A stretch of 64,000 nt of DNA from Sphingomonas profundi (GCF_009739515.1 NZ_CP046535.1:1860001-1924000), one strand, 5' to 3'. Shown: positions 17,836 to 28,700, numbered from the stretch's first letter. The notes: generated by a model from the letters alone, not told the origin. A program made the numbers and translations.

Positions 17836-17992
17836 TGCGTAGAACGCGAGTGAGATCGGCTTGATCCGCTCAATATCGATCTAGCTTGGTCTCTATTCGC
17901 GCAGGATAACCTTCTACGCGAGAACGCCGATCCCGGCTTGCGCTGGAATGACGACGATGGCTCGGCTCAGGCCCTGACGAGGAGGCCGAAGG

Positions 17993-18520
17993 TCACGGCC
18001 GCGTCGTGGTCGCTTCCTTGCCCTTCGGCGGCACCACCGTCGTGGCCTGCGCCGTCACCACGGCGGGCGGCGGGCCCTTGACGATCGCGGCGGACAGCTC
18101 CGTCGCCGGCGCACAATCGACCTTGCAGAGCGTCTTGATGCGCGCCAGGTTCGCACGCGCGCGCTCCACCGCGCCCTTCTGCACCATCGCCTCACCCTGC
18201 CCGGCCAGCGCGGCCGTGTCGTTCGGCTCCAGCGCCAGCGCCTCGCGGTAGAGGCGGATCGCCTTTCCCGGCAGCTCCTGCTGGCGGGCGACGCCGGCCA
18301 GCGCGATGAAGGCGGCGCGGTTGCGCGGATCGACGGCGAGCGCCGTTTCCAGCAGATCGTTGGCGCCGACCAGATTGCCCGCGCGGCGCGCCGCGTCCGC
18401 CTGCTGCACCAGCGCGACGGACTTGGGGTTGATCTGGTCGTCCGGGCGTTGCCCCTGCCCCGCGCTCGACGCGATCGCGAGGGTCAGCGAGAGCGCGACG
18501 GCAACCGGCGAAAAGCGCAT
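17993..18520 (-). CDS. periplasmic TPR protein
   Basis: A 175-aa protein. The signal peptide [20 protein letters not shown] starts at 18520, ahead of which the reading frame continues only as unconserved sequence. TPR-like pairs cover about 35-105: [40 protein letters not shown], and [20 protein letters not shown]. Two Cys (LCKVDC) lie near 133-136. The C-terminus is low complexity. It likely mediates protein interactions in the envelope; partner unknown. It lies 32 nt downstream of the rRNA methyltransferase gene on the same strand. Confidence 0.8.
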   Translation of the reverse strand: MRFSPVAVALSLTLAIASSAGQGQRPDDQINPKSVALVQQADAARRAGNLVGANDLLETALAVDPRNRAAFIALAGVARQQELPGKAIRLYREALALEPNDTAALAGQGEAMVQKGAVERARANLARIKTLCKVDCAPATELSAAIVKGPPPAVVTAQATTVVPPKGKEATTTRP

Positions 18521-18552
18521 GATAAATTCTCCGAGACGTTCGTGTGACACGC

Positions 18553-19734
18553 CTAGCACGGCCTCGTGAACCTCGCGACGAAAAAGCCGTCGGTCCGGTC
18601 GTGCGCCGGGGTGAGCAGCCGGCCGGGGCCGTGCGGGCGGCCGGCGGCGAACGGATCCTCCGCCGACCAGCCCGGCGCCCTCGCGAGAAAGGCCTCGGCC
18701 TGCGCCTGTCCTTCCGCCGCCAGCAGCGAGCAGACGGCGTACACCAGCGCGCCGCCCGGCGCCACCAGGGCGGCGGCCACGTCCATCAGCCGCGCCTGCG
18801 TATTGACCAGGCGGGCGATCCGCTGCGGCGTCAGTCGCCAGCGCGCTTCGGGATTGCGCCGCCAGGTGCCCGTGCCGGAGCAGGGCGCGTCGACCAGCAC
18901 CACCGCCGCGCCGCCGGCCAGATCGTCGAGCGCCGCCGCCTCCCGCCCCGGATCGAGCAGCCGCGTCCCGACGATCGTGGCGCCGGCACGCACGGCGCGC
19001 GGCGCCAGGCGCGAGAGGCGGGCGCGGTCGGTATCGCAGGCGATCAGCCGGCCGCGATCGGCCATGGCGGCGGCGAGGGCCAGGGTCTTGCCGCCGGCGC
19101 CGGCGCACAGATCGATCACGGTCGTTCCCGGCGCGGCGCGGCACGCCTCGGCGATCAGCTGGCTGCCCTCGTCCTGTATCTCGATCCACCCGTCCGCCCA
19201 GATCGGCAGCGCCTCCACCGCCAAGCCCTCGGGCAACCGCACGGCATCGGCGGCGTGGGCGCCGGCCACCGCCTCCGGCAGCGCGGCCAGCACCCGCGCG
19301 CGATCCGTCTTCAGCCGGTTGACCCTAAGGTCGAGCGGCGCGCGCGCCAGCAGGTGGGGCAGCTCGTCCGCCGCCAGCGTCTCGCCGAGCGCCTCCACGA
19401 GCCACGCGGGCGCCGTGCCCGCGGATGCCGGCACCTCGTCGGCCTCGATCGGCGCCGGGCCGTGCGGCGATCCGTCGAACGCTGCGGCGACCAGCGTATC
19501 GTCGGCGGCCAGCCCCAGCAGCGCCGCCCGACCGCTCGCCGGCCGCTCGCCCGCGCGGCGAATGGCGGCGTAGACGAGCTCGCGCACCGCGCGACGGTCC
19601 TTCGATCCGGCGTAGCGGCGCGTCTTGAAGAAGCGCGCGATCAGCGTGTCCGCCGCCGCCCCGCCGCCCGCGGCCGCCGCGACGATGGCGTCCAGCAGCT
19701 CGATCGCCGCCTGCGCGCGCGCGGCCGGCGTCAC
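18553..19734 (-). CDS. RsmB/Fmu-family RNA m5C methyltransferase
   Basis: A 393-aa SAM-dependent enzyme. An N-terminal NusB-like helical region (about 1-130) precedes the Rossmann methyltransferase domain. Motif [17 protein letters not shown], motif [21 protein letters not shown] (releasing Cys) and motif VI YAVCSLL (nucleophile Cys) are all present, matching the Fmu/RsmB group that makes m5C967 in 16S rRNA. The motif VI sequence is VCS rather than the commoner TCS. The exact target base is inferred. It lies upstream of guaB on the same strand order (guaB, then this gene). Confidence 0.88.
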   Translation of the reverse strand: MTPAARAQAAIELLDAIVAAAAGGGAAADTLIARFFKTRRYAGSKDRRAVRELVYAAIRRAGERPASGRAALLGLAADDTLVAAAFDGSPHGPAPIEADEVPASAGTAPAWLVEALGETLAADELPHLLARAPLDLRVNRLKTDRARVLAALPEAVAGAHAADAVRLPEGLAVEALPIWADGWIEIQDEGSQLIAEACRAAPGTTVIDLCAGAGGKTLALAAAMADRGRLIACDTDRARLSRLAPRAVRAGATIVGTRLLDPGREAAALDDLAGGAAVVLVDAPCSGTGTWRRNPEARWRLTPQRIARLVNTQARLMDVAAALVAPGGALVYAVCSLLAAEGQAQAEAFLARAPGWSAEDPFAAGRPHGPGRLLTPAHDRTDGFFVARFTRPC

Positions 19735-19770
19735 GCGCCGTCGCCGATCGCGCGCGCCACGGCGCCCACC

Positions 19771-21246
<1,476 letters not shown>

Positions 21247-21364
21247 TCATCTGTGTGTGCGGAGTCGCGCTTCTATAGGTGCCGGTGCCGGGGATTGGTA
21301 GGGGCGGCTTGGCCGGCGCAGCCACCGGCTGGTCCCAAGTCGCCGGTGCCTCGCCGCCGCTTGT

Positions 21365-21416
21365 ATCGAGCGCAGTCGAGATGCGCGTCCGTTTCCGCGA
21401 CTTCGCTCGGGACGAA
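21365..21416 (+). repeat. short dispersed palindrome (CGAGCGNAGTCGAG type)
   Basis: TATCGAGCGCAGTCGAGATGC and CGCGACTTCGCTCGGGACGAA form a near-inverted pair in the gap between guaB and the CitE-like gene. The same words occur in the truB insert and at about 41170-41185. The remainder of 21229-21428 holds no gene that I can see. Confidence 0.6.
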
Positions 21417-21428
21417 AGTTCGGCCGCC

Positions 21429-22235
21429 CTATCGCTCGCCCTTGGCGATCAGCCGGCGGGCCGCGTCGACGTGCATCGTCTCGATCATCCGATCGCGGAA
21501 ACGTTCGGCGCCGCCGGTGGCGGCGGCCACCAGCGCGCGGGCATCCTCCAGTTCCTCCTCGGTGGGGCCGAAGGCGGCGTTGGCGATCGCGATCTGGTTG
21601 GGGTGGATCAGGGTCTTGCCGTCAAAGCCGGTCAGCCGCCCAGCCCGCGCGTCCGCCTCCAGCCCGGCCGCGTCGTCCAGCGCGTTCCACACGCCATCCA
21701 GCGCCGCCACGCCGGCCGCGCGCGCCGCCAAAACGATCGATTGCAGCGCCAGCGTCAGCGCCGCCCGCCCCGCCCCCGGCGGCAGCCGCAGGGTGGCGGC
21801 AAGATCGTTGGAGCCGGCGATCAGCCCGGCAACGCCGTGCGCGGCGGCGATCTCGCGCGCGGCGAATACGCCGGCCGGGGTCTCGATCATCGCGAACAGG
21901 GGCCGGGCGCAGGCATCGGCCACGCGCGTCGCCACCGCGGCGCTCTCCACCTTGGGCAGCACCACGCAGGCCGCGTGCGATCGGCGCGCCGCCGCCACGT
22001 CGTCGGCATGCCAGATCGTCTCCGGCCCGTTCAGGCGGATCGCCACGATGCGGTCGCCGAAGCCCGCCGCCACCTCCGCCGCCGCCCGCGCCGTGTCCTT
22101 GGCGTCCGGCTTGACCGCATCCTCTAGATCCAGGATCACCATGTCGCAGGCGAGGCCTCGCGCCTTTTCCATCGCGCGGGCGTTGGCGGCGGGCAGATAG
22201 AGGGCCGATCGGATATCGGCGAAGGACGGGTTCAT
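21429..22235 (-). CDS. CitE-like HpcH/HpaI aldolase family lyase
   Basis: A 268-aa TIM-barrel protein. RSALYLPAANARAMEKARGL, DMVILDLEDAVKPDAKD, IVAIRLNGPETIW, VVLPKVESA, LFAMIETPAGV and the C-terminal GKTLIHPNQIAIAN are the citrate-lyase beta/malyl-CoA lyase signatures, with Glu/Asp for Mg2+ and CoA-thioester binding. No citD/citF neighbours are present, so it is not a citrate lyase complex member; a malyl-CoA or citramalyl-CoA lyase role is plausible. Start 22235 fits the conserved N-terminus. Divergent from the SPFH gene. Confidence 0.88.
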   Translation of the reverse strand: MNPSFADIRSALYLPAANARAMEKARGLACDMVILDLEDAVKPDAKDTARAAAEVAAGFGDRIVAIRLNGPETIWHADDVAAARRSHAACVVLPKVESAAVATRVADACARPLFAMIETPAGVFAAREIAAAHGVAGLIAGSNDLAATLRLPPGAGRAALTLALQSIVLAARAAGVAALDGVWNALDDAAGLEADARAGRLTGFDGKTLIHPNQIAIANAAFGPTEEELEDARALVAAATGGAERFRDRMIETMHVDAARRLIAKGER

Positions 22236-22326
22236 CGCGGGTCTCCCAGGGTTCGCGCCCTCGTTATGGTGGACGGCGCGTCGTGCAAGGGGCAAGATCG
22301 CCCGCGGCCGGCATGCGGCCGGGGAG

Positions 22327-23304
22327 ATGATGGTGGGCACCTTCGCGCTGTTCCTGGCGATCCTGGCGATCGCCTTCGTCTTCGCCGGCGTCACGGTGGT
22401 GCGGCAGGGCTATCGCTACACGATCGAATATTTTGGCAAGTTCGTCGCCACGGCCCAGCCGGGTTTCAATTTCTACATGCCGTTCTTCTACCGCGTGGGC
22501 AAGAAGATCAACATGATGGAGCAGGTTCTGGACATTCCGGGGCAGGAGATCATCACGCGCGACAATGCGATGGTCTCGGTCGACGGGGTCGTGTTCTTCC
22601 AGGTGCTCGATGCCGCCAAGGCCGCCTATGAGGTGTCCGATCTCTACCAGGCGATCCTGGCGCTGATGACGACGAACCTGCGCACAGTGATGGGATCGAT
22701 GGACCTCGACGAGACGCTGTCCAAACGGGACGAGATCAACGCGCGGCTGCTGAACGTCGTCGATCACGCCACTGCCGCCTGGGGCGTCAAGATCACCCGC
22801 GTCGAGGTGAAGGACATCAAGCCGCCGCAGGATATCGTGAACTCCATGGGCCGGCAGATGAAGGCGGAGCGGGAGAAGCGCGCCTCGATCCTGGAGGCGG
22901 AAGGCATGCGCGCCTCCGAGATCCTGCGGGCCGAGGGCGAGAAGCAGGGCCAGATCCTGCAGGCGGAAGGGCGCCGCGAGGCCGCCTTCCGCGATGCCGA
23001 GGCGCGCGAGCGCGCGGCCGAGGCGGAGGCCAAGGCGACGCGGATGGTGTCGGACGCGATCGCCGACGGCAACACGCAGGCGATCAACTATTTCGTCGCG
23101 CAGAAATATGTCGATGCCGTCGCCAAGTTCGCCACGTCACCGAACAGCAAGACGATCCTGTTCCCGGTCGAGGCGACGCAGCTGATCGGCACGCTCGGCG
23201 GCATCGGCGCGCTTGCGAAGGAGGCGCTGGGCAGCGACGACGCGCCCCCCGCCCCGCCGCAGCGCGCCGCGCCGCGCCGTCCCGGCCCGTTCGAGCAGCA
23301 GTGA
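22327..23304 (+). CDS. SPFH/stomatin-like membrane protein (QmcA-type)
   Basis: A 325-aa protein. An N-terminal membrane anchor (about 5-24) precedes the SPFH domain (about 25-190: VRQGYRYTIEYFGKFVATAQ, PFFYRVGKKINMMEQVLDIP, ITRDNAMVSVDGVVFFQV). A long Ala/Glu/Arg coiled coil (about 175-240) and a Pro-rich tail follow. Such proteins form oligomeric membrane microdomain scaffolds. The stop overlaps the NfeD gene start, the standard partner arrangement. The ribosome site GGGGAG precedes tandem ATGs at 22327 and 22330. Confidence 0.93.
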   Translation: MMVGTFALFLAILAIAFVFAGVTVVRQGYRYTIEYFGKFVATAQPGFNFYMPFFYRVGKKINMMEQVLDIPGQEIITRDNAMVSVDGVVFFQVLDAAKAAYEVSDLYQAILALMTTNLRTVMGSMDLDETLSKRDEINARLLNVVDHATAAWGVKITRVEVKDIKPPQDIVNSMGRQMKAEREKRASILEAEGMRASEILRAEGEKQGQILQAEGRREAAFRDAEARERAAEAEAKATRMVSDAIADGNTQAINYFVAQKYVDAVAKFATSPNSKTILFPVEATQLIGTLGGIGALAKEALGSDDAPPAPPQRAAPRRPGPFEQQ

Positions 23305-23747
23305 TGGCGGCGATCGCCACCCTGCCGGCGCACTGGTGGTGGCTGGTCGCGGCGCTGGCCTTCGCCATCGCCGAGATCGTCGCACCCGGCTTTTTCCTGA
23401 TCTGGCTGGGCGCCGCCGCGGCGGTGGCGGGCGTGCTGACCCTCGCGCTCGGCCTGCCGCCGGTGGCGCAGGTGGCGGTGTTCGCGGTGGCGGCGATCGG
23501 TGCCGTCTACGCCGCCCGCCGGTGGTTCGCCGCCAACCCGGTCGCCTCGCCCGATCCCCTGCTCAACGACCGCGCCGCCCGCCTGATCGGCACCCTGGTG
23601 ACGGTGGTGGAGCCGATCGCCGCCGGCCGAGGCCGCGTGCGCGTGGGTGACGGCGTCTGGAATGCCGCAGGCGCCGACGCGCTGCCGGGCGACACGGTGC
23701 GGGTAACGGGCGCGGACGGCACGACGCTGCTGGTGGAGCGCGCTTAG
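23304..23747 (+). CDS. NfeD-family membrane protein
   Basis: A 147-aa protein. Three hydrophobic segments (about 10-70: WWWLVAALAFAIAEIVAPGF, then FLIWLGAAAAVAGVLTLA) are followed by a C-terminal OB-fold beta domain (RLIGTLVTVVEPIAAGRGRV, GDTVRVTGADGTTLLVERA). Short NfeD1b-type proteins act with stomatin/SPFH partners, and the TGATG overlap with that gene indicates coupled translation. A GTG one codon earlier is the alternative start. Confidence 0.92.
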   Translation: MAAIATLPAHWWWLVAALAFAIAEIVAPGFFLIWLGAAAAVAGVLTLALGLPPVAQVAVFAVAAIGAVYAARRWFAANPVASPDPLLNDRAARLIGTLVTVVEPIAAGRGRVRVGDGVWNAAGADALPGDTVRVTGADGTTLLVERA

Positions 23748-23786
23748 ACGGCCGGGCTAACCGGGTGAAATACCGGAGGAGATTAG

Positions 23787-24038
23787 GTGAGCAAAGGTGG
23801 ATACCACGGCGGTTCTACACTCGTCGGACCGGGCAGTCGCTACTGGTGGACTGATCCAGACGATCGCAAGTCGGATCGTCACATCGACCCTGAGTTGCAA
23901 GCGATCATGGCAGAGCACGACGCCCTGCGCGCGCAGGGCGTCGATCCTGTGATTGAAGCAAGGAACCGCTCGAAAATGAAGAAAAAGGCTGCGAGACGTG
24001 CCCGCGCCAAACGGGTTTCGCCGACGAAAGCGACTTAG
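23787..24038 (+). CDS. small basic hypothetical protein
   Basis: An 83-aa protein with a GTG start, supported by GGAGGA (23776-23781) at good spacing. It begins SKGGYHGGSTLVGPGSRYWW, a Gly-rich head I recall from other small unannotated bacterial proteins, and ends in a Lys/Arg-rich helix (NRSKMKKKAARRARAKR), which could bind nucleic acid. No family can be named. Its codon use is less GC-biased than that of its neighbours. Convergent with folE. Confidence 0.65.
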   Translation: MSKGGYHGGSTLVGPGSRYWWTDPDDRKSDRHIDPELQAIMAEHDALRAQGVDPVIEARNRSKMKKKAARRARAKRVSPTKAT

Positions 24039-24062
24039 TTATTGCTTTAGCCGAATGGCGGA

Positions 24063-24692
24063 TCAGAACCCCATCAGCTTCAGCACCTCCGCCCGGCTGC
24101 GCTCGTCGTCGCGGAAGACGCCCATCATGCGGCTCGTCGTCATGGAGACGCCGGTGGTGCGCACGCCGCGGGCGGACATGCAGGCGTGGCTCGCCTCGAT
24201 CACCACCGCCACGCCCTGCGGCTTCAGGTGGTGCCACACGCAGTCCGCCACCTCCGCCGTCAGCCGCTCCTGCACCTGCAGGCGGCGGGCGAAGCCGTGC
24301 AGCACGCGGGCCAGTTTCGATATGCCGACGACGCGGTCGGTGGGCAGGTAGGCGATGTGCGCCTTGCCGATGATCGGCGCCATGTGGTGCTCGCAGTGCG
24401 ACTGGAACGGGATGTCGCGCAGCAGCACGATCTCGTCATAGCCGCCGACCTCCTCGAAGGTGCGGCTCAGATAGTCGGCGGGATCGACCAGATAGCCCTG
24501 GCAATATTCCTTCCACGCCCGCGCCACGCGCTTGGGCGTATCGCGCAGGCCCTCGCGATCGGGATCATCGCCGGACCAGCGGATCAGCGTGCGGATCGCC
24601 TCCGCAACCTCGTCCGGCACGGGCAACTTCGCCGCCTCCATCCGGTCGACGATGCTGTCGCCGCCATCGTCGGGTCCGCCGATCTCGCTCAT
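24063..24692 (-). CDS. folE: GTP cyclohydrolase I
   Basis: A 209-aa enzyme that converts GTP to 7,8-dihydroneopterin triphosphate, the first step of tetrahydrofolate synthesis. The Zn ligands are in FQSHCEHHMAPIIGKAHIAY (Cys and His) and SHACMSARGV (Cys). VVGISKLARVLHGFARRLQVQ and QERLTAEVADCV are further signatures. The start at 24692 gives MSEIGGPDD; the longer open frame upstream is out of the conserved region. Confidence 0.98.
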   Translation of the reverse strand: MSEIGGPDDGGDSIVDRMEAAKLPVPDEVAEAIRTLIRWSGDDPDREGLRDTPKRVARAWKEYCQGYLVDPADYLSRTFEEVGGYDEIVLLRDIPFQSHCEHHMAPIIGKAHIAYLPTDRVVGISKLARVLHGFARRLQVQERLTAEVADCVWHHLKPQGVAVVIEASHACMSARGVRTTGVSMTTSRMMGVFRDDERSRAEVLKLMGF

Positions 24693-24745
24693 GCTCGCTC
24701 TCTCCCGTTCGCTTGCAGCGCAGATGGTGGATCGGGCGGGCGCGG

Positions 24746-25493
24746 TCAACGCATCGCATCCACTATCAGCTTCAGCCCCACCAGGATCAGCAGCGCGTAG
24801 ATGATGCCGTAGAAGCGCTGCGCCGACACCCGCCGCACCAGCCACACGCCGGCGAAGGTAGAGGCGATCGCCACCGGCAGCAGCGCCGTCGTGACGAGCA
24901 GGGTGGAGCGGCTGAACTGGCCCGCGGCAAGATAGGCCGGCACCTTCATCCAGTTGATCGCGGCGAAGGTGATCGCGGTGGTGCCCACAAATCTGGCCGG
25001 CGGCAGGTTGCGCGGGATCACCCACATCTGGAACGGCGGGCCGCCGGCATGGGCGATGTGGCTGGTGAAGCCCGTCGCCACGCCGAACAGCACGCCCACC
25101 CACGCCGGCGATCGCGAGGATGCGGCGATGCGCCCGCCGCGCCCCGCCCACAGCCGCTGCACCGCGAACAGGATCGACATGGCGCCGAGCGCGCCGAGCA
25201 CCACCGTCTCCGGCACCGAGGATGCGAACAGATAGCCGAGCAGCACGCCGATCGCGCCGCCGGACAGCATGATGGCGACGATCCGCCCGTCCCACTCATG
25301 CCGGAACGACCAGACGCCGACGACGTCCTGCACGATCAGGATCGGCAGCAGCACCGCCGCCGCCTCCAGCGGCGGCATCACCAGCGCCAGCAGCGGCGGC
25401 GAGCACGCCGATGCCGGAGAAGCCGCCCTTGGCCAGCCCCGCGACGAGAACCGCGAGCGTGGTCGCCGCGACGAAGGCGGGATCGGCCGTCAT
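24746..25493 (-). pseudogene. TauE/SafE family permease, frameshifted
   Basis: The N-terminus (from ATG 25493: MTADPAFVAATTLAVLVAGL then AKGGFSGIGVLA) and the remainder (PPLLALVMPPLEAAAVLLPI onward to 24746) together make one TauE/SafE-type 8-helix anion exporter of about 250 aa. They lie in different frames, and the break is at about 25396-25410 just after GIGVLA. One extra or two missing bases within a GCCGCCGCTGCTGGC run would explain it. The second half has its own ATG at 25381 but would lack the first membrane helix. A sequencing error is possible. The conserved FSGIGVL and HIAHAGGPP motifs of the two half-repeats are otherwise intact. Confidence 0.75.
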
Positions 25494-25616
25494 GCCGTCT
25501 GCGCCCGCCAGCCGGCGCTTCGTCGAAAGGCGGCTGCAACATGGCGAAACATCCTGACATCCCCGGGCAAAGGCGCGCTCCCATCGATCGGTCTCGACAC
25601 TATGGAGGACAATGCC

Positions 25617-25784
25617 GTGCGACGTTCGCGGATGATCGATTGCCGGGCCGGCATCCACCAGCCTTACGGCCGTATCGCCCGGATCGGTGAGGGTATCCAG
25701 CGCGCCAGCTGTCGCGGCTGCGGCTGCGCGCTGATGCGCACCGGCGCCACCCGCATGTGGTTCCTGTCCGGCCTGATCGGCTGA
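25617..25784 (+). CDS. small Cys-containing zinc-ribbon-like protein
   Basis: A 55-aa protein. GGAGGA (25604-25609) is spaced 7 nt from GTG 25617, which decides the start over an in-frame ATG at 25602. Cysteines occur as C-R-A-G (DCRAGIHQPYGRIARIGEG) and then SCRGCGCALMRT, so three or four Cys could hold a metal. The end is ATRMWFLSGLIG. No named family; the layout resembles short zinc-ribbon proteins. The gap 25785-25981 holds nothing I recognise. Confidence 0.5.
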   Translation: MRRSRMIDCRAGIHQPYGRIARIGEGIQRASCRGCGCALMRTGATRMWFLSGLIG

Positions 25785-25981
25785 TCGCGGAAGCGCCGGG
25801 CGCAGCGTCTCTTCCCGCGCGCGATCCGGGGCACGGGCGGGCGAAGATCAGTCCGCGCGCAGATCGGACGATAAAGCCCGTCCGATAGTCGCCGCGATCA
25901 TGACCCGACGAGCCGGAGCAGGCCGGAGCCTGTCTCATCCGACCGCGCCCAGGCCCGATCCGCGCGCACAGGCTCAGGCGC

Positions 25982-26356
25982 TCACGTCCCCACGCCGTCG
26001 TTGCTGATCAGGTCGCCCACCGGGTCGGCGGGCGGATCGGTGACGACGTCCGGCGGCGCGGTGCGGGCGGTGAGGCCGGTCGCGTCGGCATCCTCCAGCA
26101 TCTGCTCGTCGGGCGACGGCGGCTCGTCCGGCGGCAGCATGTCGGCGATGTTGCCGGCCGGATCGGGCATCTTCGGCGGCGCGGGCTCGGCCTCGCGCGG
26201 CGGCGGCGGCGCGGGGCGCGGCGCCTCCTCGACGATGTTCGCCTCCGGTTCCGGCGCGGCCGGCTGCTGCTTCGAGCATCCGGCGAGCAGGGCCGCCGCC
26301 AGCAGCCCCGCCGTCATGCCCCGCGTCCATCGCATCGCCGCCATCCTCTTCGCCAT
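25982..26356 (-). CDS. Pro-rich lipoprotein
   Basis: A 124-aa protein. The signal (MAKRMAAMRWTRGMTAGLLA) and lipobox LLAGC put the lipidated Cys near residue 27. The mature chain is Pro/Glu/Asp-rich and low complexity (EEAPRPAPPPPREAEPAPPK), probably a disordered envelope linker. It starts 2 nt after the stop of the L,D-transpeptidase gene, so the two are probably co-expressed. Function unknown. Confidence 0.7.
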   Translation of the reverse strand: MAKRMAAMRWTRGMTAGLLAAALLAGCSKQQPAAPEPEANIVEEAPRPAPPPPREAEPAPPKMPDPAGNIADMLPPDEPPSPDEQMLEDADATGLTARTAPPDVVTDPPADPVGDLISNDGVGT

Positions 26357-26358
26357 GC

Positions 26359-27885
26359 TCAGCCCGCCGTCGATGCGGTGACGAGGGGCGCGCGGCGGGC
26401 GCCCGCCGCGATGCGGCTCGCCAGCATCTCGTCCCACCCGTAGGGGTCGGCGCGGAAGCTCACCTGCCCGCCCGCACTGGCGAAGGCCGTCCAGTAGAGC
26501 AGATAGACGGAGATGGGCTGCGGCAGCCGCGCGCGCACGGTGGTGCCGGCATCGATCGCCGTCTGCACCGCATTGCCCTCCCACTTCTCGTCGCCCTTCA
26601 GCACCAGTTCCGCAAGGTCGACCGGCCGCTCCAGCCGCACGCAGCCGTGGCTCACCATGCGGGCGTAACGCTCGAACGTGCCCCGGCTGGACGTGTCGTG
26701 CAGGTAGACGCCATAGGGATTGTCGAAATCAAACTTGATCCGGCCCAGCGAATTGCCCTCGCCGGGTTTCTGCTGCAGGCGCACGCCGCCGCCATCGAGC
26801 GGGATGGTCTTGAAGCCGGCGCGGCGCAGATAGGCCGCGCCCTTCGGCAGCAGCTCCTTCTTGGCGATCGATTGCGGCACGTTCCACGGCGGGTTGATGA
26901 CGATGCTGTGGATCGACGATTGCAGCATCGGCGTCTCGTCGCCGGGCCGGCCGGTGACGGCGCGCATCGAGGTGACGGGCGCGTCGCCCTTGAACACCGT
27001 GAGCACGGCGGCGGCGATGTTCACCTGGATGCGATCGGCCGGCAGATCGGCCGGCAGCCAGCGCCACCGTTCCATGTTCGCCATGATCTGGCGCACGCGC
27101 TGCCCGGCCGGCACGTTCAGCGCCGCCAGGGTCTGCCGGGCGGCCACGCCGGTGGGCTCCAGCCCGTAGCGCTTCTGCGCGCGGCGCACGCGCTCGCCCA
27201 GCGCCTTGTCGAACGTCTCGGACTTGCCGGACTCGTCGCCATCCTCCACCGAGAGCCGCTTGCGCAGCGCCAGCACGCGCGCGCCGCTGGCGCCGGGGCC
27301 GATGTCCGGCCCGTCCGGGATCACGTTCCAGCCGCCGTCGGCCTCGATCTTGCGGTAGGCGGTCAGGCCGCGCCGCAGCGCATCGTAGCCGGCATAGGGC
27401 GGCGGCAGCGATGCGATCCAGCTCGCCAGCCGGTCGCTCCGCACGGCGGCGAGGAAGCCCGGCCACGGATCATAGGCCGGCGGCCGCAATCCCCAGGCGG
27501 GCAGATAGTCGGCGGAGGCGAGCCGGCCCACGTGCAGCGCGCGGGCATGATCCAGCGCGGCGGTGACGAGCGCCCCGTCGCTGGCATCCAGCGCCGCCGC
27601 ATGCACCGACGCGGCGGACGTATCGCCGGTTAGCCCGTGGGCGGAGGCGCCGTCCAGCATCTGGCGCAGCAGCTTGGCCTGCGAATCGCTCAGCTTGGGC
27701 GCGGGCGGCGGAGCGGGGGCCGGGGCGAGCGGCACGGGCGCGACGGGCAACTGCGCGGCCGCCGCCGGCGGCGATGCCTGCGCGATCACCGGCGCGGAGG
27801 CGCCCAGCGACGCGACGGCGATTGCCGCCATGCTCAGGCCGATGAGGGAACGGGCCGGCGCTGCCGGACGACGAACTTGTTTCAC
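26359..27885 (-). CDS. murein L,D-transpeptidase (YcbB/LdtD type)
   Basis: A 508-aa periplasmic enzyme that makes 3-3 peptidoglycan cross-links. It has a signal peptide (about 1-36), a Pro-rich linker, an N-terminal scaffold domain, a peptidoglycan-binding-like segment (DIGPGASGARVLALRKRL), then the YkuD catalytic domain. That domain has YGVYLHDTSSRGTFERYARM followed by VSHGCVRLE, with the nucleophile Cys near residue 413. IVINPPWNVPQSIAKKEL is the substrate-loop signature of the YcbB subgroup. Divergent from another YkuD-type gene. Confidence 0.93.
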   Translation of the reverse strand: MKQVRRPAAPARSLIGLSMAAIAVASLGASAPVIAQASPPAAAAQLPVAPVPLAPAPAPPPAPKLSDSQAKLLRQMLDGASAHGLTGDTSAASVHAAALDASDGALVTAALDHARALHVGRLASADYLPAWGLRPPAYDPWPGFLAAVRSDRLASWIASLPPPYAGYDALRRGLTAYRKIEADGGWNVIPDGPDIGPGASGARVLALRKRLSVEDGDESGKSETFDKALGERVRRAQKRYGLEPTGVAARQTLAALNVPAGQRVRQIMANMERWRWLPADLPADRIQVNIAAAVLTVFKGDAPVTSMRAVTGRPGDETPMLQSSIHSIVINPPWNVPQSIAKKELLPKGAAYLRRAGFKTIPLDGGGVRLQQKPGEGNSLGRIKFDFDNPYGVYLHDTSSRGTFERYARMVSHGCVRLERPVDLAELVLKGDEKWEGNAVQTAIDAGTTVRARLPQPISVYLLYWTAFASAGGQVSFRADPYGWDEMLASRIAAGARRAPLVTASTAG

Positions 27886-28019
27886 GCGTACTCACCCTTT
27901 CACGAACGCCCGGTCACATGGGGCGGCGCATCACGGTTCCTAGACCTGCCCGGCGGCTTGGCAAGGCCGCCGCCGGCAAAGCCGCTCGAAACAGCGCGGC
28001 GCCTCGGTTAGTGACGTAT

Positions 28020-28700
28020 ATGGCCTTCCATCGTGTACCCGCAACGAACCATCCCGCGCTTCGCTCCGGCGCGCGGGGAGCGGCCCGCGGCCTCTCGCGC
28101 CGGGCGGTGCTGGCGGGGGGCCTCGCCTTGCCGGCGGTCGCATCCGCCCAGGGCGCGGCGGGCGGCGGGCCGCGCGGCCTGGCGGAGATCGCCACCGCGC
28201 TGCGGCCCGATCTGGTCGCCGCCGCCCTCGCCGCCCTCTCCCGCCACGAGCGACAGATCTGGTCGCGCGACGTGGTCGCGATCGTCGATCTCGCTCTGCC
28301 CTCGGCGCAGCCGCGTCTGTTCCTGATCGATCTGCTGGCCGGCACGATGACGGCGATGCTGGTCGCCCACGGCAAGGGTTCCGATCCCGATCATGGCGGC
28401 ATGGCGCGCATCTTCTCGAACGTGGAGGGCTCGATGGCGACGTCGCTCGGCGCCTATCTGACCGGGGAGGCCTATGACGGCGTGCACGGCCGCTCCCGCC
28501 GCCTGATCGGCCTCGATCCGACGAACGACGCGGCGGAGGCGCGCGCGATCGTCATCCACGCGGCCTGGTATGTCGGGCCGGAGATCGTCGCGAAGCAGGG
28601 CGTGCTCGGCCGCAGCGACGGCTGCTTCGCCGTCTCCACCACCGATATCGGCCCGCTGCTGGCGCGGCTGGGGCGCGGGCGGCTGCTTTACGCCGGCTGA
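28020..28700 (+). CDS. Tat-exported YkuD-like L,D-transpeptidase catalytic-domain protein
   Basis: A 226-aa protein. A twin-arginine leader (RGLSRRAVLAGGLALPAVAS) starts at about residue 28. The catalytic part resembles the second YkuD family (murein L,D-transpeptidase catalytic domain): VDLALPSAQPRLFLIDLLAG, HGKGSDPDHGG, VIHAAWYV, and the Cys motif LGRSDGCFAVS. The folded enzyme would be exported to the periplasm. No clear Shine-Dalgarno; ATG 28020 keeps the leader short. Confidence 0.85.
   Translation: MAFHRVPATNHPALRSGARGAARGLSRRAVLAGGLALPAVASAQGAAGGGPRGLAEIATALRPDLVAAALAALSRHERQIWSRDVVAIVDLALPSAQPRLFLIDLLAGTMTAMLVAHGKGSDPDHGGMARIFSNVEGSMATSLGAYLTGEAYDGVHGRSRRLIGLDPTNDAAEARAIVIHAAWYVGPEIVAKQGVLGRSDGCFAVSTTDIGPLLARLGRGRLLYAG

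Noticed and set aside
17934-17953. Possible CRISPR-like or direct repeats in 17.6-18.0 kb
   Set aside because: Only single copies of palindromic words, no regular spacing, no spacers and no cas genes in the window.
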